In this document: positions 46,430 to 56,670 of the stretch, piece by piece
Layout: every line of letters begins with the position of its first letter
Position numbering within the stretch: position 1 is the stretch's first letter
From: Gryganskiella cystojenkinii
Taxonomy: Eukaryota; Mortierellomycota; Mortierellomycetes; Mortierellales; Mortierellaceae
Assembly: GCA_015852425.1 (NCBI GenBank)
Contig: JAAAIG010000069.1
Location: forward strand, 1 to 64,000
Length of the DNA stretch: 64,000 nucleotides
Reading direction: 5' to 3'
Position numbers and translations under genes: made by a program
The notes under the pieces: model-generated
Seen by the model: only the letters and a program-made list of their open reading frames with translations
The model's database searches: none
Told to the model about the DNA's origin: nothing

Positions 46430-46657
46430 AGGCGAAGAAAAGACATCAGAAAATACCTATATGGCAGCCATACTTTTGTTGCACGAAAAGCATGCTCGTT
46501 TCCGCATGATATTCTCTTTTCTTTTTCTTTTCATCGTCCTTTTGATCGTTACCTCCTTTCCCTTCTCGATAGTCTTTGTTCCTCCTAGCCCTCGTTTCGT
46601 TATCCTCCTGTCATTGTCAGATCCCTCTCTACCCTAGCCCCTTTCCTTCCCTCTGTG

Positions 46658-46663
46658 AATAAA
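46658..46663 (+). terminator. AATAAA polyadenylation signal of the KH gene
   Basis: AATAAA at the head of a long A-rich run lies about 230 nt after the KH stop codon. The distance is long, so it may be one of several signals. Confidence 0.35.
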
Positions 46664-46697
46664 AAAAAAAAATAAAAAAAAGATGCAGTGTCAATAG

Positions 46698-46997
46698 CAA
46701 TCACGTGATTTTACTTCAATTCAAACTTTCAAGAACGAACTTTGTGATGCGGAATGCCCTCTGAACGATCCTTTCAACATTACCATGGCCCTGACAACAT
46801 TGAACGAGCATTTGTAAGACACCAAGTTTGTTTCTCTCGAAAAGGCCGCAGCTTTCGACAACATCATTACCTTGAAGAGCAAGAGCAACGAAATGGAAAA
46901 TCATTTACAAACTAGCGATCTCAATGGCGCAGACATGGTGTCGACCCAGGTGGCGTTCACCTGTTGCAAAAATGAAGTGCGGAACAAGGAACGATAG
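46698..46997 (+). pseudogene. Possible protein-coding relic with one internal stop
   Basis: A single reading frame of about 100 codons is interrupted only by TAA at 46815-46817. It includes NELCDAECPLNDPFNITMAL before the stop and KAAAFDNIITLKSKSNEMEN after it. No start codon or family is recognised. Codon content looks protein-like, but chance cannot be excluded at this length. Confidence 0.25.
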
Positions 46998-47329
46998 GGA
47001 AGGAGAGGTTTGATGTCACCGATACATAACGACTGAGAGCAGTGGAAACGGCACGGAGGTGTCAGCATATACCCTGTTCAGGAAACTAGGAGGCGCTGGG
47101 ACGAAAATAAACCGTAGGGGTTGGGCGAATCGCCAATCTCGATGGTCAGCACACTAAAAATTGTCCTCAATAGCGCTTTCCCCAAATGTCAACGGACCAA
47201 GGAATGGACTGCTGTTAGGGAATGATGGTCTCAGGAAGGAGAACCAAGCGCAGCAAAGGATCCCTCAGAGGGGGAGAAAAAAACAAAGATCTAATCCGCC
47301 TACACCCCTGTGTGTTTGAACAACGATAG

Positions 47330-47690
47330 CACATTACGGATCCCATTCCCTACATCAAGACTGGCCAAGATTGCCGCGGATGTGTTGGATGTGGACAGGG
47401 ATTTGAAGCCAGAGGTGTCAAGACGGACCATCACAACCGAAGACAATATCTTGCTGCTGTAAGTTGGATCTGATATATATTCGGGATTTAAAATCACGAA
47501 TTGTTTATTAGCGGAAATAATTAACCCTTTTTATTGTGTTTTGTCTCTTTCTAGTGCATTTGAAACATCGACGCTCAAGTTGTTGAGAACTGTTGTGAAC
47601 TCTTCCCTAGAGATGGTCCAGCTAGTCGTGAATACGATGGGAGCCTTTGATACCGAGGAAGGTCAACAAGAAGACTCGACCATGGCATAA
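47330..47690 (+). CDS. PCC1: KEOPS/EKC complex subunit Pcc1 (LAGE3-like), 5' end unresolved
   Basis: Two visible exons, 47330-47458 and 47555-47690, join in phase 2 with a GTAAGT donor and CTAG acceptor. They read TLRIPFPTSRLAKIAADVLD, then DRDLKPEVSRRTIT, DNILLLAFETSTLKLLRTVV, NSSLEMVQLVVNTMGAF. These are the strand and helix blocks of Pcc1/LAGE3/CTAG proteins, where PFPT...A.IA..VL, the D-x-E/K-x-K segment and the terminal L..V..TM..F are typical. Pcc1 is the dimerising subunit of KEOPS, which makes the t6A37 modification of ANN-decoding tRNAs. The frame has a stop at 47292 and no ATG before 47330, so a short upstream exon, joined at the AG ending 47329, must supply the start. I could not identify it. 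Confidence 0.8.
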
Positions 47691-48601
47691 TAGCCTAAAG
47701 AATGAACAAATAAACTAAACAAGTATTATCGAAAGGCCCTCGTTCTTATTATGCCCTTAAAAATGCCAGGATGTGAAGGGGAGGACAAACGAAGATACGG
47801 ATCGGGTGAACCTTCCTCCCAGGGGAGTATCTTTTCGTCGTCAGTTGCACTCCCTTGCACATCCTTTTTCTTTTTCTGTTCTTCCATTCCCCCCTTTTTG
47901 CGCATCCATCAAAAAGGAGGTCCAGGCTGAGATATGATGATTGGGCTGAAGAAAAAAAAGAAGCGAGTGATGGAGCTGAGTTGGTTTGGGGGTAGGATTA
48001 TTGGGTAAGAGGCAATTGATGATGTGGGCTCCCTCTCACCTCTTCACTCCCTTGTTGTGCGATCGCTCCAAAATCAAAAAAAAAAAAGCACTGCCCATTA
48101 TTATTGACTTTCAAACTCCCACATCACATCCCTCACGCGAGCAAGACTCTACAGCAAAAGAAACCCTTTTTGCCAAAGTTCCTGTTTCCCCTCTTTATTT
48201 GTGTCTCCGTGCCAATGCACAAACAGAAAGAAACAAGGAACGGTCCGCCCTAAAAATACCCGCCACCTATTATTCATTTCAGTCGTTTCTTTCTTTCTCT
48301 TTTCACTCTTTTTTTCCGCCCTCCCCCCCCTTTTTTGCCTCAACTGGTGTAAAAAGACTACACCACACGACCATCATCTCATTTCGTCATTATTCTCCTC
48401 TTCACCCTCTTTCATATTTGTCATTCCTTCCATTGACTCATCCATCTCTTCCCTTCTCGTTTTCTTTTCTTCGTTACCCCCCTCATCGTCGATCCCTATT
48501 TGCATTTCGTTCCTCAAGTCACTTGCATATAAACCCTTTCCAACACGACCAAACTGAGACAAGCACGACCCAGAAACATATCAAAAAGAAACGTATATAT
48601 C
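47691..48601. other. Intergenic region and pyrimidine-rich leader
   Basis: This is the 3' flank of Pcc1 and the promoter of the next gene on the same strand. The stretch 48280-48540 is strongly pyrimidine-rich. A frame starting near 47986 overlaps the next start codon out of register and is not supported as a gene. Confidence 0.45.
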
Positions 48602-50251
48602 ATGCGAAGCCGCCATGGTCTCGCTTTCCTCTTCTTCCTTCTCTTGGTCACGTTGACCATCTTCTCTCGAGGAGTTCAAGCCCAAGCAGATCCTACCAAT
48701 CCCACCGATCCAAACAATCCAACTGACCCAACCATCCCCGACCCAACCAGCCCTAGCCCAAGTCTGGACCCTAGCCCAAGTCTGGACCCTAGCCCATCAC
48801 CCTCACCTGCCCAACCAACCCCGCCAACCCCGCCAACCCCTTCATCCAGTCCAGGAACAGGGGCAGGAGTCTTACCAGGAGCCACTGTTCCAACACCACC
48901 AGGCCCTGTCCCAACGAAAGAGCATATCGCCTTCGCCTTCAAGGATGTCAATGGTCAAATCATTGGTCAATCCCAATACGTTATCCATAAAGAATGCCTC
49001 ATCCTCGACACGACTCAACTCAACGGTGAAACGTACGCTTCCGCGGGAACCTCGGACCTTCACGCGGCTGTGAACTTGTACACGGATGCTTATTGTCAGC
49101 AAGCTAAATCTTCTGCAGTTGGATACTGGCCTAATGCAGGCTGGTCCACAGACATACTCGCGATTCGATGGGAGGGAACTGCCACGACTGCACCCGGAAC
49201 CCTGAGTCAGGATATTTTCCCAAGCGGAATGGCCACCCAGACCAAAGTCCCCGAGACCCCCAAGACAGTCGACACTTGGGTCATGGACCCGGAAAAGGGG
49301 AAACTGTTGGTCGGTTTGGTCTCTGCAGTTCTCGGCGTCGGTGTCGCTTTGGGCGTCTGGCAGGTTTACAAGGCCGCTCAGTATGTTCCGCCACCGAAGA
49401 AGCCCAAGCCCTCCAAGACAGGTGGATTAAACATCAAGAAGGTCAAAAAACAAGATGCATTCTTTCGTAAACCGGATTATGAGCCTGTCAACAATGGCGA
49501 GAACGATCATAGCAACCGCCAGAGTGTGATTGACCATGGCGGCAAGAATTCGTCTAGAGAACCGTTGGTCAGCGGCGTCAACAGGAACCAACAGCAACAG
49601 ATGCAAGAAAAATACCGACTGAGTATGGCCAAGAGCTTGAACAGCACTTATGATATGACCGGCAGTGGTGGAAATCCCAGTTCAACGACCTCCAGCGGTA
49701 GAACCATGAATCGAAACCTCGGCTCTAGCTTTTCAGGACCCAAGGGCACGACCGCGATCATGATGCAGGAACGATTCCAAAACCAAAATCAACAGCAACC
49801 ACAGCATCAATATCAACTTCACCAACAAAAGGACTCTCACTTCTCCATCGGTAATACCTCTGTGGCGTCGTCTGGAACGACTTTTCCCCCTCCACCACAG
49901 ACTTCCTCCAGTTCCGGTTCCGGTAGCGGTTACTCTTCAAGGCCCATCTCTCCACTACCGCCACCACCACCAGCCATTCCGAGCAGTAGCCGACCCAGAA
50001 TGGACGACACTCCTATGTTGGTTGTCGAGGATAACCTGGACCTGAACTTGATTGACTTTCGAGACAGACCCAGCAGTCCCCCAATGACAAAGCCTTCCTT
50101 TACTCCTGTCACGGGAGTGTATCAACCAAGGACACAATACCAAATGCCGCCACAGCCACCGATGCATACCCGTCCATCGGGTTATCAACAACCTCCAGTT
50201 CAAATGCAAAACTTTGACAGACCCTCGGCATCGTCTTATCGCCCTCAGTAA
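48602..50251 (+). CDS. Unrecognised single-pass surface protein, 549 aa
   Basis: The gene is one exon. It has a signal peptide (about residues 1-28, RSRHGLAFLFFLLLVTLTIF), then a Pro/Thr/Ser/Asn-rich stalk with NPTDP-like and SLDPSP repeats, including a perfect short DNA duplication near 48760-48790. A compact ectodomain of about 120 residues follows with two cysteines (HKECLILDT and DAYCQQAKS). A membrane segment lies about 239-258 (LLVGLVSAVLGVGVALGVW). The cytosolic tail of nearly 300 residues is rich in Gln, Ser and Pro, with PPPPQ and PLPPPPPA tracts that could bind SH3 or WW domains. I do not recognise the family. The layout, stalk plus small domain plus disordered tail, is like fungal wall-stress sensors, but the cysteine pattern of WSC domains is absent. 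Confidence 0.85.
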   Translation: MRSRHGLAFLFFLLLVTLTIFSRGVQAQADPTNPTDPNNPTDPTIPDPTSPSPSLDPSPSLDPSPSPSPAQPTPPTPPTPSSSPGTGAGVLPGATVPTPPGPVPTKEHIAFAFKDVNGQIIGQSQYVIHKECLILDTTQLNGETYASAGTSDLHAAVNLYTDAYCQQAKSSAVGYWPNAGWSTDILAIRWEGTATTAPGTLSQDIFPSGMATQTKVPETPKTVDTWVMDPEKGKLLVGLVSAVLGVGVALGVWQVYKAAQYVPPPKKPKPSKTGGLNIKKVKKQDAFFRKPDYEPVNNGENDHSNRQSVIDHGGKNSSREPLVSGVNRNQQQQMQEKYRLSMAKSLNSTYDMTGSGGNPSSTTSSGRTMNRNLGSSFSGPKGTTAIMMQERFQNQNQQQPQHQYQLHQQKDSHFSIGNTSVASSGTTFPPPPQTSSSSGSGSGYSSRPISPLPPPPPAIPSSSRPRMDDTPMLVVEDNLDLNLIDFRDRPSSPPMTKPSFTPVTGVYQPRTQYQMPPQPPMHTRPSGYQQPPVQMQNFDRPSASSYRPQ

Positions 50252-50623
50252 ACAATCTTTCCTCCTTCACCTTCCCTCTTCTTTTCGTCTGATGACGAAA
50301 CAGAAAAAAAGACAGCAGTAACGCTTTTACCATCTCATCGTAGCACCATATATTCTCGTAACTTGCCTTGTGTAATAAATCAGTTTTTTTTCTTGTCAAT
50401 CTCAAAAACAGTCTCGGCACCTTAGTCCACTCACCACACCACCGTATGGCAGCAACAAAAAGGTTTGCGCTATTCTACACGTACCACTTCACATTCACAT
50501 TGTCGAAACGAGGGGGAAAAAATCAAGCCAAGTCAAGTCAAGTCTAGTCAAACTCCCGTTTTTCTTGGTTCCTCTCAGGTTATGATCATGGAATCTCGTC
50601 TATTTGCCAAGAAGTATCTATCT
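50252..50623. other. Convergent 3' intergenic region
   Basis: This gap lies between the rightward surface-protein gene and the leftward SLC35C2-like gene. AATAAA at 50374-50379 is a plausible poly(A) signal for the former. A short CAAGT-type repeat (CAAGCCAAGTCAAGTCAAGT) lies at 50524-50543. No gene is seen. Confidence 0.5.
50374..50379 (+). terminator. AATAAA polyadenylation signal of the surface-protein gene
   Basis: AATAAA lies 123 nt after the stop codon in a convergent gap. Assigned by position only. Confidence 0.35.
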
Positions 50624-53117
50624 CTAATCGTTGTTTTCTGCCTTGTGGTGTCTCCCCACTGATCCTAGTGCTTCGTAATCGCCGTGACTCTGTTGCATCT
50701 TGCGGATCTTGACATAGTTCTAGAAAAATACATTAGAAATCCACGAATGGCGAGAGTCAGTATTGCATCGTGGACTTTTCTCGTATAATAGGCGATAAAT
50801 GACAGAGGTAGAACTTACATAACCCATGATGCCGCCGATCGACACCAACAACCCCAACAGGTTCACGAACGTCAACCGATCGCCAAAGATCAACATACTC
50901 AACGAGATCACGACAATCTCTTTACTAATTCCGGCCACTGACAGCGTCACTGTTCCTGTGCTCTTGATCAGTTTGAATTCTGCCACTGTCATCGCAAACG
51001 CCAGGAATCCTCCTCCTGCGGCCATCATTATCGTCAAGAGACCAGTTCGGAAATCAGAAAAGAATTCAGAGGAAGCAAACACTACAAAGGGGTCCTCCAC
51101 GATGAGCGACAAGATCGACATGATCACAAACATGATCGGACTGATATAATACAGGGTTGCCACTGGGTTATCCATCCCGAGTTGATCCCTTTGAAGTAGC
51201 ATCTGGGTCAAGGACCATCTTAGTCCAGACATCACAGCTGCTGACAGGACCAGGATAAAGCCCAACATGTCGAACTGAGTTTCGCCGGCGACGGTCAAAA
51301 TGACACCCACGACAATCACGCCGATAATTAAAATCAGGTTCAACCTCGGCTTCTCCAATCCAAATGTGAATGCAAAGATCAGAACCCAGATCGGTGTACT
51401 GGATTTGATCTAATACGAGGAGTGCGAAGATGAGTGAGAGAAATAAGAGAGTAAGAATTAGACATTTTGCTGTCATTGATCAGCCTTGGTTACAAGAGAC
51501 AGAAACCTTCTCTCGATTCCTCTGTGTATTTTACCATGGTATAAAAGGAAAGAGTAATATACATAAGAGACGCATTGGCCATGCAGATTTCGAGCGCAGC
51601 AGCGGTTGCGCAAGGGACCTAGGTGGTTTCATATGCACATGGTTAGACAAAGAGAATCAAAAATAGGATGCGGATCAAATTTTTCCGTTCTTCTAGTTGT
51701 CAAAAACCGAATGGCCGGTGTCTTTCATGTGTCCTGTTGTTACGTACCACTTGAGTGACATAACTATGAATTGTCAATCGCCCTCCCTTCCCGGACCTGG
51801 TTGCGTCAAAGACATCGGGCCAGAAATGCATCAAGCAAGCCGTGATCACAAAATGTAATCCGGCGTGGATCGACGACACAAACAATGGCAAATTGAAGTT
51901 CCAGTTTTCTTTGCCCATCAGATTCTAAGAGAGTTGTCCATGTCCATGTTGAGTTACGAGAATAATTGAATAGAAAAGTTCGATCAGTACTATGAGCCAT
52001 CGTGGATGATCACAAAAACGGTAAAGGTCATTTTTTATGGTGTTCTTACTTTGTTGTAGATAGACAAGGCAGTGCTGAAAAAGTACCAGGCGCCGATATA
52101 ACTCAGATTTGATGCAATGTCCCTTGCCATCCGTTTCTTGGGGATCAGGATCTGAGGTAAGGAGGACGACGTCCTGCCAATGTTGATGAACACGTCCGGG
52201 GCATAGCTCTGAAAGCTGCTTCCTCCGTTTCCTGATGAAGAGGATGAAGAGCCGATGGTGGGCGTCCCTGTAGCGGTCGTCGTGTTTGAGGTTGGGACCG
52301 AGTTTGAGGCCGAGGCAGAGGTCGAGCTGTTGTTCGTACTCTCGAGACTGATCATGTCGTTCATGAGTGAACCTTTACGGATCGGGGGCATGCTGTTGCT
52401 GTAACCATTGCCCGATATTGAGTATTTCGAGGTTGATGGTCCACTAGCAAGACCAAAGTTCGAGGCAAGGACGGATCCGAGAGGTGTCCGGGCTGCATGG
52501 ATCGACGACGAACCTCCGTTTGAATGTGTTCGTTGTGGGGCATGAGCATGAAGAGGTCCTGAATTGGTATTGTTGTTGTTATTGCTGTTGCTGTTGCTGT
52601 TGATATTTGCACCTATTGTCGACAAAGTCGGGATCGGTAATGACGGGGGGAGTGAGTTCGATATGGGAACCGAAACTGAACTTTGACCGAGGACAGCGGG
52701 GGCAGTAGTGGCAGTTGTTCCTGTCCCTGATCCTGAACCCGTGGATGCTGTTACTGGCGAGGATGGGTACGAAGAGACGGTGGCAGTGGCTAGGATATCT
52801 CTTTGAAATGGAAAATTGTCAGAGTCGCCGTCGTTTTTTTTTCGACTTGCGGTCGAGTCCAAGGGTGGCTGAGACAAGGACTGGAGACTGACGCGTTTAA
52901 AGTTGCGTTCTGGAGAAGCAGCGACAGATGGCGGGGTCAGACTGTTGACGTTGGTGATGGCATTGCTGTGGAGGGGCGAGGCAATGGCAGGGGAGGACGC
53001 TGTAGACTGTTGCGACTGTGAGGGAGGAAGAGGGAGCGAAGGAGGGGGAGGAGACGACTTTGGAGTCTGTTGGGACAGACGACGAGCCAGGGTCGTTGTC
53101 TCTCTTGCCTCACGCAT
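50624..53117 (-). CDS. SLC35C2-like nucleotide-sugar/triose-phosphate-type transporter, 671 aa
   Basis: Five exons on the minus strand: 52050-53117, 51748-51924, 51535-51618, 50819-51409 and 50624-50719. All phases are 0. The first 330 residues are a Ser/Pro/Asn/Thr-rich, probably cytosolic disordered region. The transporter core begins at SNLSYIGAWYFFSTALSIYN and continues with PLFVSSIHAGLHFVITACLM, PCATAAALEICMANASLMYI, TLSFYTMIKSSTPIWVLIFA, GLRWSLTQMLLQ, and the last TM pairs ending GGIMGYNYVKIRKMQ. The LSFYTM-x-KSS-x-P signature is typical of the triose-phosphate translocator (TPT) family. GLRWSLTQ points to SLC35C2 and its fungal relatives, Golgi or ER transporters. The substrate is not determined. 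The core has about 340 residues, as expected, so only the N-terminal extension is unusual. Confidence 0.9.
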
Positions 53118-53645
53118 ATGAACGGGTCAAATATGCGACGATGAGGTGGGATGAGGGGGAGGGGGAGGATGAAGAAAAGAAAAGAGTGGAGAGAGGAAGG
53201 ATGAATTAGATGACAATCAGAAAGAGACAGAGAAAGAACAGATGACGGGAGGGAATGATGCAACGAGGGCGAATAATCGCTTTTGATGTGGCGGAAAAGT
53301 AAAAAAGGAGATCTCTTTCTTCAACCTGCTGCTTTGTAGGTTATTTTAAAAGGGCTCTCAACATTGCATTATTGGGGCTGTCTGTCCACTCTGTGTGCGA
53401 ATCCCAATCCGAGGGTTTTTTTTGTTGTTTGTGCCAGACTGCTGGATTAAACTATTCCATGTAATCTGGACGGATCATGTCTAATTGTTATTCTAGGTGC
53501 TGTGGGCAGGGCACACTGCCTCTTCTCATTACTGCTCCTCTAATTCTCATTCCGTCACTCTCCTCATTTCTTTTCCCCATTTCCATTCTTCATCTCTTCG
53601 CCTTTCATTCCTCAACTATATACATACCTCTTCTCTTTTACAACC
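53118..53645. other. Divergent promoter of the SLC35C2-like and SVIP-like genes
   Basis: This is shared upstream DNA. The purine-rich + strand at 53118-53240 is the pyrimidine-rich leader of the leftward gene. The stretch 53540-53645 is the pyrimidine-rich leader of the rightward gene. No exon is seen. Confidence 0.45.
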
Positions 53646-54310
53646 ATGGGCGCATGCTGCGGAAAACCAAGCCAGAAGGACCAAGGCTACGTCCTCGGTG
53701 GCAGCAACACCTCCTCAAACGCTTCTTCAGTCCCTGCGGGACAAAGACTGGGAACCGCCGCCCAACTTCAGCAACAACAACAACAATCAAAACCGACCCC
53801 TGTCTCTCCATCTCAAGGACAGACTCTTGGAGGAGGTTCTTCAAGACCTTCGCCCACAGGAGAGTTGTCTGCGTCTGCGTTAGCGGCACAAAAGAGAGCA
53901 GAGGCTGTAAGTTTATTTGCCACTTCCCAATGCAATCTCCGCGCGCTTGGTCTTTAGTACACTCGCTTATTGGACCGTGTTTTCGTTTTGTTCAAGGAAT
54001 GTTTATTCACACCCTTTTTTTTTCTTCTTTTTTTTTTTTTTTCTTCCACCACAACTTAGGCTGAACGACGAGGCGTCCAACAGGGAGGAGGACAGCTTGC
54101 CAAAAAGTTGGCACAGGACAAAAAGACGTCGCCCTTTGCAGTCCAGGAGACCCTGCCAGAACCAACGAATGTAATGTTTTTTTTAGACTGGTTGTTTGTT
54201 CGTCAACCCTGTCCTCGTACTTGTCGCTAATGTCCACATGCTTCTATTACTTTAAAAAAAATATCCTTTTTCCTATCTCACTCTCGACCCCTTAGACTCA
54301 ATGGAACTAG
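53646..54310 (+). CDS. Acylated small protein resembling SVIP (p97/VCP-interacting), 128 aa
   Basis: Three exons, 53646-53906, 54060-54170 and 54296-54310, all in phase 0. The final exon encodes only TQWN and the stop. The N-terminus MGACCGK is an N-myristoylation site with two adjacent cysteines suited to palmitoylation. A Ser/Gln/Pro-rich spacer follows. The conserved-looking part is ALAAQKRAEAAERRGVQQGG, then GQLAKKLAQDKK and the Trp-containing end LPEPTNTQWN. Animal SVIP has the same plan: MG-Cys acylated start, a helical R-A-E-A-A-x-R VCP-interacting motif, and a Trp near the end. SVIP modulates Cdc48/p97 in ER-associated degradation. The assignment is by layout and a short motif, so it is moderate. 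The acylated membrane-attached helical protein is well supported. Confidence 0.6.
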
Positions 54311-54672
54311 ACGGTTGTCGTGTCTACATGGAAAACAGAAGAGCGGGATAGCATTATTGCCTGTCAAGAATGGACGAGGAAAGAAAAAGAAGAGGAAGAA
54401 AACTGAAAAAGCTCTCTCAATGTTTGTTCCACACATTAAACGCGCACCGATGCTTCCTGCGCCGTTGCACTAGTAGGCAGTCAATTCGGGTAAAAAAAAC
54501 TGAACTAATAATTTGACCGCAAAATAAAGAAAAAACGTGACTGTCCAATTATGCCAGTATCTTCAGCGATCTTCAGGCTCTCTCCGAAATCGCGTCTGCA
54601 CAAATCAATTCTCCAACTCAACCATCCTTCCTACCTACCATCCCATCTCCTCCCTCTCTCCCCGTTCTTTTA
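54311..54672. other. Intergenic region before the TPR gene
   Basis: This is the 3' flank of the SVIP-like gene and a short promoter for the mitochondrial TPR gene on the same strand. No exon is recognised. Confidence 0.5.
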
Positions 54673-56386
54673 ATGTCATCCGGCCGAGCATTCATCCTCG
54701 CTGCTCGGGCTGGTTCCCGTCTGGCTTCTAGCTCATCCAGATCGCACCCACGCTCGACCCCTCTTTCACTCTCATTCGCTTCAATTCTGCATCAAAGATC
54801 CCTTGTCTCTTCCCTCCCTTCCAGATCACTCGCCTTCCATCCTTCCTCCACCCGACGTGCATACTCCACTTCAGCTCAGGACCCCAGTCTCTCTCCGCTG
54901 GGTCGCACCTTGATCACCACCATCCGTGTGATCCAAAACGTCGTCGTCTACGGTTCCTCAACCCTCTTTGTTGGCTTTTTCATCTGGGCAGGAACGCACG
55001 CTTACCTCGAAAACTACAAATGCCCCTCCCCCCAGGGTGCCTCGAGTGCGGTCCAAAATTGTCTTCATGGAGCCTGGGTCCGTGAGGAGATCGCCCTGGA
55101 CCCCTCGATTGCCGAGATTTATTACAACAGAGCTCTGGAGCTGACTCGACAGGAGATTGAACAAGCCTACAGGAAGGAGGCCGAGTCCAATCCTGAAATC
55201 GATGATCGTACCAGGTTCTTAAAATTAGAAAAGGACAAGGTCATTGCTGAAGTCCAGAGTCGTCTTGCCAGGCTCTATGCCCGGACCGGTCAAGATGAAC
55301 GGGCTGCTACACTGTGGACCAGATTGTGGAAGCTGTCGGATAGAAAGATCGATACCGCTGCCGAAGAAAAGTCTGGATCCTCATTCTCAATCTCTTCTCT
55401 CTTTGGAGGTTCATCCGCCCAGAGAACGCTGATCACCAAGGAGGATGGGATCCGGTACTCGAAACTCGCAGCGGATTGTTGGATGCGCCTCGGAGAGTAC
55501 GAACTCGCCGAGGAAGCCTTGGCCTGGACCCTGAGCAACTTTACGGCGATCAAGAACACCAGACAGGACGAGTCCTCATCAGACTCGATCGAAGAGGTCG
55601 GTTTACTGTCAACCTTGGGAACCCTGTACGTCCGACAACAGCAATTCGAATATGCACTGTCTCTGTTCGTGAAGGCGCTACAGCTGGTGCAAGGACATCG
55701 AGGCTTGATTGGCAGCAATGATATCGATCATCGTCAACAAGGATCAACACCAAAATCGAAATCAAAAGAAGAACAAGAACAGGATCTTTGGTACTGTCGA
55801 GAAGCAATCCTGATGAACAGTATTGGCGAGACTCTCTATGGCGCCGCCACTGCTTCTGTTACTCCTTCTTCTTCTTCAGCGCCCTCCTCGACCTCGGAGA
55901 ATGCAAAGAAAACGTCATCATGGAAGTTCTGGTCGGCGTCAGAAAAAGCTGTTACAAAGCCCAAGGTTGTTGTCCCCGTCGTATCACATGAACAACAACA
56001 AAAGCAAGAGGAAGCTCTCGGATGGATGCAAAAAGCTATTGCCATGGCCAAAGTCAAGAGCGGTCAGCATCGAGACTGTGACGAATGCGCGGCCCTGGGT
56101 CTCTCTAACCTTGGCTTGATCCACGAGGTAAAAAACAGGCCTGTTTTGCGCATCCCACCATAGATGATATGTTAACAATCGGGATGAAATTGAAACTTAC
56201 CGCCGTTTTCTTATTTATGCTTTGTAGATGGAAGGCAAGCATGATTCGGCTATGGAAGAGTTCAAGGAGGCGGTGACCTATGCTACCAAGGCCGGCGATT
56301 TTGTTGGCATCGAGGATTACAAGAGGAATATCACTCGATTGGCGGACCAAATATCAGAGTCGACTGTGCCTGTCGCCAAGATTTAA
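54673..56386 (+). CDS. Mitochondrial inner-membrane TPR protein (Mgr3-like), 537 aa
   Basis: Two exons, 54673-56127 and 56228-56386, phase 0. Residues 1-70 are rich in Ser, Arg and Leu with almost no acids and end at RRAYSTSAQ, a mitochondrial presequence with a typical cleavage context. One membrane segment lies about 90-113 (VVVYGSSTLFVGFFIWAGTH), followed by YLENYKC. The rest is helical with TPR-like pairs: PSIAEIYYNRALELTRQEIE, LARLYARTGQDERAATLW, CWMRLGEYELAEEALAWTL, STLGTLYVRQQQFEYALSLF, LSNLGLIHEMEGKHDSAMEE and a last repeat split by the intron. A presequence, one TM and intermembrane-space TPRs match Mgr3, which with Mgr1 presents substrates to the i-AAA protease Yme1. The function is inferred. 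Confidence 0.75.
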
Positions 56387-56670
56387 AATAAAAGGCAGCA
56401 CTGATAATAAACAAAAATGAAAAAAGCTGTATTGGTTGCAATGACCATGCGGTGATGTATGATTTGCCACACCATACATATGGTCGGACTGAACTTATTG
56501 CCCATCAATGGAAAGACAGCCTTGGTCACCCCCGTTTTATACTTGAAAAATAGTAAAAGAGTGGAGGGGTATGTGGAAACTTTAATGTGAGGTGGTCATT
56601 ACAAAATGGAAAGGTTTGGCGGACTAGAAGAAAATTGGGTGAAATGGTTGGTTGGTCCTCAGAGGATGAT

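Larger units (their letters stand above)
46430..47329. other. Intergenic region with a possible gene relic
   Basis: AATAAA at 46658-46663 probably ends the KH transcript. TCACGTGA lies at 46701-46708. From 46698 to 46997 runs a coding-like frame broken by one stop. The missing 5' exon of the Pcc1 gene should lie before 47330 but could not be fixed. Confidence 0.4.

Noticed and set aside
47986..48726. Plus-strand 246-codon frame overlapping the surface-protein start
   Set aside because: Wrong register relative to the signal peptide gene and made mostly of leader sequence.
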